Source of the DNA: Oceanobacillus bengalensis
GTDB taxonomy: Bacteria; Bacillota; Bacilli; Bacillales; Amphibacillaceae
Reading direction: 5' to 3'
NCBI RefSeq assembly: GCF_003628445.1
Contig: NZ_RBZO01000007.1
Span: forward strand, 1 to 64,000
Length of the DNA stretch: 64,000 bases
Part shown: positions 44,497-53,017 of the stretch, in pieces
Layout of the letters: each line of letters starts with the position of its first letter
How positions within the stretch are numbered: the stretch's first letter is position 1
Position numbers and translations under genes: made by a program
The notes under the pieces: generated by a model
The model's database searches: none
What the model saw: the letters and a program-made list of their open reading frames with translations, nothing else
Told to the model about the DNA's origin: nothing

Positions 44497-44754
44497 ATGT
44501 CAAATAAAAATGGAGAAAAAATAAATGGAAATGCTAATAATATTGAAGTATGGGAAGACATTGTAAGTGTGAAAGACCTACTTTTTAGTATTATTATATG
44601 TTTGGTTTCAACAATGTTAGCCTATTCCATTGCTCCTGATGATTCATCTAGTGGCATGCTTTATGGAATTATTGGAGCTGTAGTCGGCTTTGTTATTTGT
44701 AGTATTATTTTCAAACCAAAAAGAAAACTAACGATTATTGATGAGGAGAAGTAA
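44497..44754 (+). CDS. Small membrane protein upstream of tctA, 85 aa
   Basis: 85 residues from the ATG at 44497, after TGGAGTG. A hydrophilic 25-residue N-terminus is followed by two membrane helices (about 32-48 and 55-72) and a basic/acidic tail. It lies 3 bases before the TctA gene, so it is in the same operon. The position is that of the TctB small subunit in tripartite tricarboxylate transporters, but TctB normally has four helices and about 150 residues. It may be a minimal TctB. Confidence 0.75.
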   Translation: MSNKNGEKINGNANNIEVWEDIVSVKDLLFSIIICLVSTMLAYSIAPDDSSSGMLYGIIGAVVGFVICSIIFKPKRKLTIIDEEK

Positions 44755-44757
44755 GGA

Positions 44758-46110
44758 ATGGATATATCCCTAATTTTTGAAATGATTGCAGCGTCTGCGA
44801 TAGCGACTGTATTATATACGATTATTGGAATTGCTCCAGGAACAGATGAAACGGCGGTTATCGCACCAGTTACGATGATTTTAGTACTTGCAGGAATGGA
44901 GCCGATTGTCTTACTTTCCTTTTTCATCTCTGCAATCGTTGCACATAAGTTAACAGACTCCATTCCCGTTGCAATTGCGGGGATACCAGGTGGAGTAATG
45001 TCAGCACCAATGGTTGATCATGCAATGGTACTTAAGAAACATGGTCTTCCAGATATAACGATTAGAAAGATGGCTTCTGGTTCTGTTATAGGAACGATCA
45101 TTTCTGTGCCTTTAAGTATTATTTTTGCAAGCATGATTGTACCTTGGGGTGACCAGATAGCTAGTTACTCCAATCAAATCTTTTTTGCCGGAGCAATCTT
45201 TTTAGCCTTAACGATGAAAAATCGCTGGCTTGCATTAGCTTCCATTGTTCCCTTCGCTTTACTTATCCAAGGTTTAAGACATCTTTATTGGGGAATTGGG
45301 GCTGTGCCTGAAGATACAACCGTTTTTACGTCCTTCTTTTTAGGAATAACGATTGGACCACTTATTTTACGCTTGTTTGAATTATTGAATAAAGACATAC
45401 GGAGTAAATTACCGAATAAAACAGTTAATGAAATTACTATTAAAACGCAGAAAAAAATAAAAGGTTTTCCTAGTCCATTTAAAATTCTTAATAAAAGTGA
45501 ATCGTTAACGTCTCTTATTACTTCCATAACGGGTGTATTCACTTTCTTTATGAGTCCAGCGGGTATGACGGTATTGGTAGGAGAAACGATTACGAGCAGA
45601 ATAAAGAATCCTGTAAAGAGAGCTTCACGTGCAATTGCAGGAATGGAATCCTTTGCAAATTCAGCGTATATTGCAGGTATACTAGTACCTTTAATTGCAA
45701 TCGGTATTCCACTTTCACCAACAGCATTAGGTCCGGGTATGGCTTTATTTAATGCGCCACCTGTATTCACGGAAGAGAATAACTTGCATCATCTATTATC
45801 AATGAATGAATTTGTGATTGCATCTGTTATAGGAGCTGTGATCGCAATTGCTTTTACATACTACATAACAATCAAATATTCAGAGCAAATTTGTACATTT
45901 GTATTTAAATATGTCCCACATGAAGCATTGCTAGGCTTATTACTTTCAATTGTGCTATTGCTTGCATATATGGATGCGGGACTAATTAATATTGGCGGTA
46001 TACTATTGTTTGGACTGGTCTCTGGTATGATGCACCGTTGGGGTGTCAGTTATGGTGTTCAGTTTATGACAATGTATGCAGCACCATGGATTGTGTCGTT
46101 GCTTATTTAG
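44758..46110 (+). CDS. TctA-family large permease subunit
   Basis: 450 residues with about 12 membrane helices and the family's GIAPGTDETAVIAPVT-type re-entrant loop near residue 25. The second half repeats it as AGILVPLIAIGIPLSPTALGPG, with PG and GIP motifs. TctA transports di- or tricarboxylates with TctB and an extracytoplasmic TctC. No TctC gene is near, so this system either works as a two-part carrier or borrows a binding protein. The substrate is unknown. Confidence 0.88.
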   Translation: MDISLIFEMIAASAIATVLYTIIGIAPGTDETAVIAPVTMILVLAGMEPIVLLSFFISAIVAHKLTDSIPVAIAGIPGGVMSAPMVDHAMVLKKHGLPDITIRKMASGSVIGTIISVPLSIIFASMIVPWGDQIASYSNQIFFAGAIFLALTMKNRWLALASIVPFALLIQGLRHLYWGIGAVPEDTTVFTSFFLGITIGPLILRLFELLNKDIRSKLPNKTVNEITIKTQKKIKGFPSPFKILNKSESLTSLITSITGVFTFFMSPAGMTVLVGETITSRIKNPVKRASRAIAGMESFANSAYIAGILVPLIAIGIPLSPTALGPGMALFNAPPVFTEENNLHHLLSMNEFVIASVIGAVIAIAFTYYITIKYSEQICTFVFKYVPHEALLGLLLSIVLLLAYMDAGLINIGGILLFGLVSGMMHRWGVSYGVQFMTMYAAPWIVSLLI

Positions 46111-46129
46111 TGCTTCATTGAAATGTGAC

Positions 46130-46172
46130 TCCCGAAGTTGGATGTGTGAAATCTGACTTTGGGGGTTTTTTA
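46130..46172 (+). terminator. tctA terminator
   Basis: CTCCCGAAGT / GACTTTGGGGG, with G-T pairs, and TTTTTTAC follow the tctA stop by about 20 bases. Confidence 0.65.
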
Positions 46173-46329
46173 CGTGGGAAGGGAAAAGTTGGTATGAAGG
46201 GAGCGCTATTCCTGTGAAGCTTTTACGCTTTTGTCCAATATAAATTATGTTAATAAACAATTAAGAAATGGGACAGTGAACTTTGTTATTTTATAAGGAA
46301 ATCAATCGTCTCACATTCTATCTCCGAAC

Positions 46330-46817
46330 TATCAAACATGGATACTGGCTATGATTATGATCCGATATATGAACAGGTGTATCAAATGTGAAACAATCCT
46401 TAATTGTATCCAATAAACGTAACGAAAGGGAACCGTTGGTTTTGATAAATACCTTGCCCCAAACTTGATATCGCGTGTATTCGTATGGTTATGACAGTAT
46501 TGCTGCCAAATACGAAACCAAAGGAATGTACGGACTGTCCATTGGCGAATGAAGGCATTTGTCAAAAGGTTTATAAGGTAATAATAACCCAAGACCTATT
46601 AAGGTATACCGCACCAGCCCGTAGATCAAAAACTTGGAAAACCATTTTCAATTGTTGTACTGTAGTTGAACGGGTTAATACGTATCTTAAAGCTATTCTT
46701 TCAACTGAACAATGTTCGTTATCGAACAGGGAAACATGCCAAAAATTATTTTGAAATGGTAACATTTTTCATAATGTTTCAAAGGTGGATTCAGATTGAA
46801 TTTATGCACAGTTAATC
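46330..46817 (+). pseudogene. Decayed DDE transposase remnant
   Basis: Pieces of one transposase are readable only by changing frame several times and passing stops. They are MDTGYDYDPIYEQVY, then KQSLIVSNKRNEREPL, FDKYLAP, VYSYGYDS, PKECTDCPLANEGICQKVYK, LRYTAPARRSKTWK, VERVNTYLK and finally FQLNNVRYRTGKHAKNYFE. The order and words match the C-terminal half of IS1182/IS5-type DDE transposases that I recall. The N-terminal half is missing, and I see no inverted terminal repeats. It is a relic, not active. Confidence 0.82.
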
Positions 46818-46911
46818 TAGCAAAAAGCTGCGTAAGGTATTTTTTAAAACGGTATTTATAAAGTTCCGTTGGTCTTTGTATTTTTAATAGAATAGTTATG
46901 AAATTAATTCA

Positions 46912-46953
46912 GAAGAAAACAAAAAACCTTAATAAGGTTTTTTTGTTTTCTTC
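46912..46953. terminator. Terminator between the transposase relic and the broken secreted-protein gene
   Basis: GAAGAAAACAAAAAACCTT / AAGGTTTTTTTGTTTTCTTC is a long palindrome with a 3-base loop. It would end the minus-strand gene at 46979. Confidence 0.75.
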
Positions 46954-46978
46954 ATTCTCTTTTTGTTGGTTATCAAGT

Positions 46979-47765
46979 TTATTTAGGAAAGTATATTACT
47001 TCTTCAAATGGATTAGGGCTTACAGGAAGTTTAGATGATCTATATTTATCCGTATAAGTATATGTTCTTTGTTTCTGAGCAGCAGGGATAGTAGTTCCTT
47101 TCCAGTTTTTTCCCCATTCATGAGAAGTAAACCACAAGTTTTCTTGATTATAAGACCAAACTCCCTCTGCAATAGCAGTTATCGCAATTGCTCCGGTGCT
47201 TCCAATTTTAAAATATTTAGACAGAGCTGCAGTAACAACTGCGATTATTCCAGATATCGTTAAGTTGGCAACTACATTTGAATATTTATTTATATGTGCC
47301 AATAAATAACCAGACAGTCATTTCGTTATCTGGTATGACAATACCTTGAGGTTGTATTGTTTCACTACCAGAATTAATAGATACGGTTTTTATCTACAAT
47401 TGACTGAGTATTAATTGTAGCTTTTCCCTTATTATTTATTTTCTTTATTTCTATCTTATTTTTCTCAGGGTTAATAGTGGTTATTTGTCTAGAGTCCTTT
47501 TGATAGTCTCCGTTTTTGTCTTTAATATAGTACTCACTAATTATTATACTCTCTTTATCATTTGGTTTTTCTACAGTTTCTACAACTTTAAAAGAGATTC
47601 CATCCTCATCATAGGTATATTCAGCTCCATCTTCATCCATTGCTATAATGGTAAGATTTTGGCGTTGAAGTGTTTGTTCATTATTTCTGGTTTGACCAAA
47701 AATTGAAGATGGAATAATGAAAAAATATGTAAAAAGCATATACTAAGAATTATAAGCCTTTTCAA
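46979..47765 (-). pseudogene. Secreted-protein gene broken by three frameshifts
   Basis: A TTG at 47765, right after GAGGAGGAAAGG, starts MKRLIILS. The next frame continues the signal peptide (LFTYFFIIPSSIFGQ) and a polar region to a stop at 47374. A third frame extends through KTVSINSGSETIQPQGIVIP and VWLFIGTYK. A last frame carries NKYSNVVANLTISG to YFPK at 46979. Together they read as one protein of about 250 residues. It has a signal peptide, a charged middle and a Gly/Ala-rich hydrophobic C-terminal domain with GVWSYNQENLW. Read separately, the 121-aa and 107-aa frames look like unrelated hypotheticals. The family is unknown. Confidence 0.7.
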
Positions 47766-48163
47766 ATCCTTTCCTCCTCTTTTGGATATAAAACTAATTT
47801 CCCCTTACTCTCCTCCTTATGCTTAAATTTCTAAGAATATAGTACAATTAAATTCTATCATATGGAGTATCTTCCCTGTATTGGGAAAATTCCAACTTTT
47901 AAGTCTAACTATTTCTCTATATACAAGGGGATCTACAGGAATTTTCCTAATTAATTTGCCCTGATATAAAAAATGCGAAAGAGGGGAATAATTTCATATC
48001 CCATGTTCTCCTAATAATGGTTGATTTTGTGCTAACTAGATTGGATTTACTTTTATCATATACCCTATGTAGAATAGCCATTGAAAAAATCAATTAGCTT
48101 AAACAGTACGTAATATATAAAGAACCCTATACCCTTGACTTCAATAAATTCTATGAATTACCA
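47766..48163. other. Gap of 398 bases without a gene
   Basis: A/T-rich sequence. On the minus strand near 47830-47860 a TTGTAC...TATTCT-like promoter for the broken secreted-protein gene is possible. No repeat or open frame worth reporting is seen in the rest. Confidence 0.4.
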
Positions 48164-48460
48164 CTATCTTGAATAGTAATTACTAAAAAAAGGAAACAAT
48201 AATGATAAAGGTAGAGTAAATATAAATGATATCAAGCAACTTAATATAAGGTTCACTGAGAAAACGAAATAAGATATATAGATTGTTACGGCAACAGTTA
48301 AACATACTAACAGTAACTGTATAAAATTAGAAGTATTCGTTAGATAATGCTCCGTTTTGCAATTTGTACAATAGACTGGTTCGTTTGAATCTTTCCATTT
48401 AGGTAATAAGTAAAGTTCGGACCATTTAAATTGTCTATGGCATTTTTTACATTTTTGCAT
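48164..48460 (-). CDS. TIGR04104-type zinc-finger membrane protein
   Basis: 98 residues. A CKKC knuckle near residue 4 and a CTNC knuckle about 22 residues later fit the TIGR04104 (CxxC-x20-CxxC) zinc-finger family of Bacilli. Two membrane helices follow (about 45-67 and 70-92). GGGGGAAGG lies about 6 bases before the ATG. The function is unknown. It is a single gene in a gene-poor, decayed region. Confidence 0.8.
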   Translation of the reverse strand: MQKCKKCHRQFKWSELYLLPKWKDSNEPVYCTNCKTEHYLTNTSNFIQLLLVCLTVAVTIYISYFVFSVNLILSCLISFIFTLPLSLLFPFFSNYYSR

Positions 48461-48755
48461 AAACCTTCCCCCTTCTATTTATCTATTACCCTATCCTATT
48501 TTAGGCTAGGAAAAAAGCGAAAACCAATTTTTCCTTCTTGTTATTTTAGTAATACTATCTTACTTTTCCGCAATATATCAATTATTTTTATATTAATTTC
48601 GATAATGATACTCTTTTAAGGGATAGTATTATTACATACGTGTTCCGATCTAAACGAATTTTCTATAAATTGTAATAACAGAATTTGTGGAAGAGGAACA
48701 AAAATAGTTATTATGTTAATATAAAATCAAGTGATTCATGAAAGGGGAGGGGCGA

Positions 48756-49706
48756 ATGATGAAGGATAAAGATCCAATACAACTGGACGATCGTATTTAT
48801 TTGATTGATGGTTTTGATATGGATTTACCTAATCGTACAGGTACATATGTAATTAATGAGAAAGCGTTAACATTGTTAGAAACAGGGCCGAGTCCGTCAA
48901 TTAAGTATGTGAAAAAAGGTTTAGAAAAATTGGGGCTTGAATTAGAACAGGTTAAATATATTATTGTCACGCACATCCATTTAGATCACGCAGGTGGTGC
49001 TGGCCTATTACTCCGAGAATGCCCCAATGCTACTATTGTCGTACATCCGAGAGGGAAGCGACATTTAATGGAACCGAGGAAATTGGCTGCTGGTGCGAGA
49101 GCAATCTATGGAGATAGTTTTGCCGAGTTCTTTGACCCAATCGTTCCTGTACCAGAAGAACGCATAGTAGTAAAAACAGAAGGGGATACACTTCAAATTG
49201 GTGCTGATTGTACATTGAAATTTTACGATACACCAGGCCATGCGAAACATCACTTCAGTATTTATGATCCGATAAGTAATGGAATGTTTACTGGTGACAC
49301 GGTTGGTGTGCAATATCAACAATTATTAACGGAAGGGGTAGAACTCTATTTACCTTCTACTTCACCAAATCACTTTGATCCGAATGCCATGCAACAATCG
49401 ATTAATCGGATAAAAGAGATGAAACTTGATCGAATTTACTATGGGCATTTTGGTATGTCGCAAAATACGGAAGTCGCTCTTAAGCAAGCATCTGACTGGT
49501 TGGGCATTTTTGTAGAGGAAGGCGAGCGAGTTATCTCTAATAAACGAGGATACGATGTACTTGCGCAGCGTATGTTAGGTAGGGTGAAAGAGCACCTTAG
49601 AAAAGAGGGAATCCCTGATGACCACGAAGCTTACATTATTATTAATCTAGACATGCAAGTGAGTGCACTCGGTATTATTGATTATTTTCAAAAGTTAAAG
49701 CAGTAA
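48756..49706 (+). CDS. MBL-fold metallo-hydrolase
   Basis: 316 residues from the ATG at 48756, 6 bases after AGGGGAGGGG; an ATG at 48738 is also open. The metallo-beta-lactamase metal motif THIHLDHAGG lies at about residues 75-84. It is followed by the later ligands DTPGHAKHH and FTGDTVG, and a final His in YYGHFG. Both zinc sites look complete. The C-terminal 80 residues are a helical extension. The substrate could be a thioester, lactone or phosphodiester; it cannot be told. Confidence 0.9.
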   Translation: MMKDKDPIQLDDRIYLIDGFDMDLPNRTGTYVINEKALTLLETGPSPSIKYVKKGLEKLGLELEQVKYIIVTHIHLDHAGGAGLLLRECPNATIVVHPRGKRHLMEPRKLAAGARAIYGDSFAEFFDPIVPVPEERIVVKTEGDTLQIGADCTLKFYDTPGHAKHHFSIYDPISNGMFTGDTVGVQYQQLLTEGVELYLPSTSPNHFDPNAMQQSINRIKEMKLDRIYYGHFGMSQNTEVALKQASDWLGIFVEEGERVISNKRGYDVLAQRMLGRVKEHLRKEGIPDDHEAYIIINLDMQVSALGIIDYFQKLKQ

Positions 49707-49752
49707 GCAAAGAGCACCCTTGTTATGAGAAGTCGTTAGGAGGTAATTATTA

Positions 49753-49944
49753 ATGCTACCAAGATTACTCTTTATAATACCAATCATTGTTGGTGCTGGT
49801 ATTATAATGTTAGGTTTAATGTTAATTATTACACTTACACTAAATCAGCCACCAGCATTAACATATACACTTGTTGGTATCCATACGTTTATTATAACTG
49901 TATTATTCGGAAAGTTAGCCAAAAAAATATATCTAAGTTTTTAA
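49753..49944 (+). CDS. Small membrane protein, 63 aa
   Basis: 63 residues with two hydrophobic helices (about 5-30 and 36-54) and a basic end, KLAKKIYLSF. AGGAGGTAATTATTA precedes the ATG, a perfect ribosome site. It follows the MBL gene by 46 bases and precedes a terminator, so the two are probably co-transcribed. No family is recognised. Confidence 0.75.
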   Translation: MLPRLLFIIPIIVGAGIIMLGLMLIITLTLNQPPALTYTLVGIHTFIITVLFGKLAKKIYLSF

Positions 49945-49962
49945 TAATACTTTTACGAAAAT

Positions 49963-49996
49963 GAAGAGAGAATCAAATAAAATTGATTCTCTCTTC
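49963..49996 (+). terminator. Terminator of the MBL/63-aa unit
   Basis: The perfect stem GAAGAGAGAATCAA / TTGATTCTCTCTTC has a 6-base loop. Confidence 0.85.
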
Positions 49997-50048
49997 TATA
50001 TTAACTGTGGTGAAAAGTAACAAAGCTTAAAAAGCTTTTTATATTATA

Positions 50049-50801
50049 TCACTTCATCTCCAACATAATCGGGCAATGGTCACTTCCCATTACTTTTGTA
50101 TGCGCCACTGAATCAACTAAAGAGTCGATTAATTTTTCTGATGTGATGAAATAGTCAATCCGCCATCCGACATTTCTTTCACGAATCGTTTTCATGTAAG
50201 ACCACCATGTGTAGATATCATCTTCATCTGGGTGAAAGAAACGTAGTGTGTCGATAAAACCTGAATCAAGTAAGCGGCTCATTTTTCCTCGTTCTTCCTT
50301 GGTGAAACCTGAATTACCATGGTTTGTTTTATCATTCTTTAAATCAATCTCTTGATGGGCCACATTAAGGTCACCACAATAGATAATTGGTTTTTGCCCT
50401 TCAAGCTCTAGTAAATACGCATATAATTCGTTTTCCCATTCTAATCGGTAATCAAGTCTAGTTAAGTCCCTTTTTGAATTTGGAGTATACACATTCACTA
50501 AGTAGAAATCCTCGAATTCTAAAGTAATAATTCTACCCTCATCTTGCGTATCATTATCTCCAACACCATATTTAACGGCTAAAGGTTTTTTCTTTGTGAA
50601 AACGGCTGTTCCAGAATATCCTTTTCTTTCTGCATAATTCCAATATTGATAGTAGCCATCAAGTTCAAGGTTGATTTGGCCTTCTTGTAGTTTTGTTTCT
50701 TGTACACAGAATATGTCTGCATTCACTTCATTAAAATAATCTAAAAACCCTTTACGGACACATGCTCGCAGTCCATTAACATTCCAAGATACTAGTTTCA
50801 T
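50049..50801 (-). CDS. exoA: Exodeoxyribonuclease III
   Basis: 250 residues of the ExoIII/AP endonuclease family, as B. subtilis ExoA. Motifs in order: SWNVNGLRA, CVQETKLQ (metal-binding Glu), VYTPNSKR, CGDLNVAHQ, WRIDYF and the C-terminal catalytic SDHCPI. It cuts at abasic sites in base-excision repair and degrades 3' ends. No truncation is seen. It stands alone. Confidence 0.95.
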   Translation of the reverse strand: MKLVSWNVNGLRACVRKGFLDYFNEVNADIFCVQETKLQEGQINLELDGYYQYWNYAERKGYSGTAVFTKKKPLAVKYGVGDNDTQDEGRIITLEFEDFYLVNVYTPNSKRDLTRLDYRLEWENELYAYLLELEGQKPIIYCGDLNVAHQEIDLKNDKTNHGNSGFTKEERGKMSRLLDSGFIDTLRFFHPDEDDIYTWWSYMKTIRERNVGWRIDYFITSEKLIDSLVDSVAHTKVMGSDHCPIMLEMK

Positions 50802-50921
50802 AGAATTAAATTCCCTTCTACTAAATTAATCTATTACCTATTTTAACATAGTAAGATTATCATTCGCTTTTACAAAATGTGGATTGCCGTTTGTTTTTAT
50901 CGTAAAAAATCTATAAACATG

Positions 50922-51058
50922 TTGACATGTAGAGTGTATTAGTCATATAATACACAAAGAGCGTATTAAAAGCTTAATACAGTAAAGTGCTGTTCGAAGT
51001 GTATTATGCGTATAATACATACATTGTTTTACCTTGTGTGTATTAATGTATTAATACA
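50922..51058 (+). promoter_or_regulatory. ytr-type promoter with four operator-like palindromes
   Basis: TTGACA (50922-50927), 18 bases and TATAAT (50946-50951) form a consensus promoter. Four palindromes share TGTATTA / TAATACA arms: 50934-50955, 50963-50980, 51000-51019 and 51039-51058. Their centres are about 27, 38 and 39 bases apart. The first covers the -10 box. The likely binder is the GntR/YtrA-type repressor encoded next. Confidence 0.75.
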
Positions 51059-51096
51059 TACAAGAAATAAGCTGAAGTATAAGGAGTTGGGTTATT

Positions 51097-51471
51097 TTGG
51101 CCGTAACGTTTAATAAGCGGGATCCGGTTTATGTTCAAGTGATTCGTCATTTCAAAGAACAAATTGCTACAGGGAACTTAGAAGCCGGACAGGAGATTCC
51201 ATCACGAAGAGAACTAGCAAATAAATTAAAGATTAATCCGAATACCGCGCAACGAGCTTATAAAGAAATGGAGGAAGAGGGCTTGATTTTTACAGAGGGG
51301 AATAATCCAAGTAAAATCACGAAGGATGAAAAAGTGATCGGTAATGTTCGAGATGAGTTGATTTTAGAAGCTGTTAATTCTTTTGTAGATGCAATTCGAC
51401 CAATTAATGTTCCACTGGATGAAGTGGTTGGGTTAATTAAGGAAAAGTACACAGATAAGGACGGAAAATAA
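51097..51471 (+). CDS. ytrA: GntR family repressor, YtrA subfamily
   Basis: 124 residues from a TTG start, 8-9 bases after AAGGAGTTGGG. The N-terminal winged helix has the GntR signature: PVYVQVIRHFKEQI, then IPSRRELANKLKINPNTAQRAYKEMEEEGL. The C-terminal part is only a short helical segment of about 50 residues, which marks the YtrA subfamily with no large ligand domain. In B. subtilis YtrA represses the ytrABCDEF operon and is induced by cell-wall antibiotics. The upstream palindromes fit autorepression. Confidence 0.92.
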   Translation: MAVTFNKRDPVYVQVIRHFKEQIATGNLEAGQEIPSRRELANKLKINPNTAQRAYKEMEEEGLIFTEGNNPSKITKDEKVIGNVRDELILEAVNSFVDAIRPINVPLDEVVGLIKEKYTDKDGK

Positions 51472-51484
51472 GGGGGGTACTGAC

Positions 51485-52174
51485 ATGATAGAAGTAAAGG
51501 AAATTACGAAGAAGTTTGGGTTAAAACAGGTGCTTAAAGGTGTTTCATTTACTGCTAATAAGGGTGAGATAACCTGTTTAATCGGAATTAATGGGGTAGG
51601 GAAAACGACGATTATGAATGCGATTATGAATCTAACCCCGATTAATAGTGGGGAAATCCTAATTGATGGAGAAAAGCTACGAAAAGAATCCTACGAAAAA
51701 ATTACATTCATACCAGATGCAATTACAATGCTTCCGCAAATGACCATCGGTGATGCGATGCAATTTATGAAGGATTTTTACAAAAGTTGGAATCAGAAGC
51801 GTGCAGCTGAATTACTAAGCTTTTTTAAACTAAAAGAAGATGAGAGAATTTCTAATTTATCAAAAGGGAACACCGCTAAAGTTAACTTGTTATTAGGTCT
51901 TGGATTGGATGTAGATTATCTACTAATGGATGAGCCGTTTTCGGGGATCGATATTTTTAGTAGGGAACAAATTGCTGATGTCTTTACAAGTCATTTAGTT
52001 GAGGACCGTGGCGTTATTATTACGACACATGAAATTAATGATATTGAACATTTAATTGATAAAGTTGTCATTTTAGATAATGGGGTTGTTGTTAAATCTT
52101 TCAATGCAGAAGGGGTTCGTGAAAATGAAGGGAAATCCGTTGTCGATGTCATGCGGGAGGTGTATAAGCAATGA
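51485..52174 (+). CDS. ytrB: ABC transporter ATP-binding protein (YtrB-like)
   Basis: 229 residues. Walker A is IGINGVGKTT (about 34-43), the signature is LSKGNTAKVNLLLG, Walker B is YLLMDEPFSGID, and the switch is TTHE. It is the short ATPase type found directly after YtrA in Ytr operons. AAGGGGGG lies 6-7 bases before the ATG. It overlaps the following permease by 4 bases. Confidence 0.92.
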   Translation: MIEVKEITKKFGLKQVLKGVSFTANKGEITCLIGINGVGKTTIMNAIMNLTPINSGEILIDGEKLRKESYEKITFIPDAITMLPQMTIGDAMQFMKDFYKSWNQKRAAELLSFFKLKEDERISNLSKGNTAKVNLLLGLGLDVDYLLMDEPFSGIDIFSREQIADVFTSHLVEDRGVIITTHEINDIEHLIDKVVILDNGVVVKSFNAEGVRENEGKSVVDVMREVYKQ

Positions 52175-53004
52175 AAAATTATATCAAACTATTCAACTTT
52201 GAATTAGGTCGATTTTTGAAGTTTTACCTCATTTTAATTGCCATTACAATTGTTTCGCAAATTACTGGGGTTATTGTTAGTTCAAGAAGCTATTTAAGTG
52301 ATGCGAATGAATTTATCTATGTAAATCAAGGATCCATGGAGTCATTTCTTGAACAATATGGCCAGATGTCCATGCATAACATAACCAGGACATTATGGTT
52401 TTTGGGACCAATTGCACTTTGTGTTGTAACGTTGTTAATCTATATATTCTTCATTTGGTACCGTGACTGGTTTGGTAAGAATACGTTTATCTATCGTTTG
52501 TTAATGCTGCCGACAGCAAGAATGAATGTTTATTTAGCCAAAGCATCCACGATATTTCTCATGGTACTAGGATTAATCTCGCTTCAGCTAGTATTAATCC
52601 CTATCGAAGGAACCATTTTACAATCGATGGTACCAGTGGACTTTAGATTGGATATGTCGATTCAAGAAGTCATTGGGTCATTTGACTATTTTGGAATACT
52701 TGTCCCATATAGCTTTACACAATTTATCATCCATTATGGAATTGGATTTATGGCAGTATTTATTGTATTCACAGCAATATTATTTGAAAGAAGTTTCCGT
52801 TTAAAGGGAATCGTACTAGGAATAGTTTACATTGCTATTTCTGTCGTAATTTTTATATCACCATTACTAGTAGATGCATTCCTCGTGCCAAACTATTTTT
52901 ATGCAATTGAATTATTTGTAATGGAAATCGTTGTAGGTCTCCTAGTAATTGCTGGCTCGATTTGGATGAGTAATTATTTATTAAATAGGAAAATAAGGAT
53001 TTGA
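52171..53004 (+). CDS. ABC-2-like permease of the Ytr operon
   Basis: 277 residues with six membrane helices: about 18-38, 78-102 (AALC... region), 128-150, 170-190, 205-225 and 235-262. This is the position of YtrC/YtrD in B. subtilis, but there is only one such gene here. It pairs with the YtrB-like ATPase through the ATGA overlap. No conserved binding site can be named. Confidence 0.85.
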   Translation: MKNYIKLFNFELGRFLKFYLILIAITIVSQITGVIVSSRSYLSDANEFIYVNQGSMESFLEQYGQMSMHNITRTLWFLGPIALCVVTLLIYIFFIWYRDWFGKNTFIYRLLMLPTARMNVYLAKASTIFLMVLGLISLQLVLIPIEGTILQSMVPVDFRLDMSIQEVIGSFDYFGILVPYSFTQFIIHYGIGFMAVFIVFTAILFERSFRLKGIVLGIVYIAISVVIFISPLLVDAFLVPNYFYAIELFVMEIVVGLLVIAGSIWMSNYLLNRKIRI

Positions 53005-53017
53005 TGGGAGGATGAAT

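Noticed and set aside
46003-46260. 85-codon minus-strand frame over the end of tctA
   Set aside because: It overlaps a well-supported gene and terminator and has no ribosome site.
46332-46765. Short frames on both strands in the transposase relic
   Set aside because: They are broken pieces of one transposase, or its antisense, not genes.
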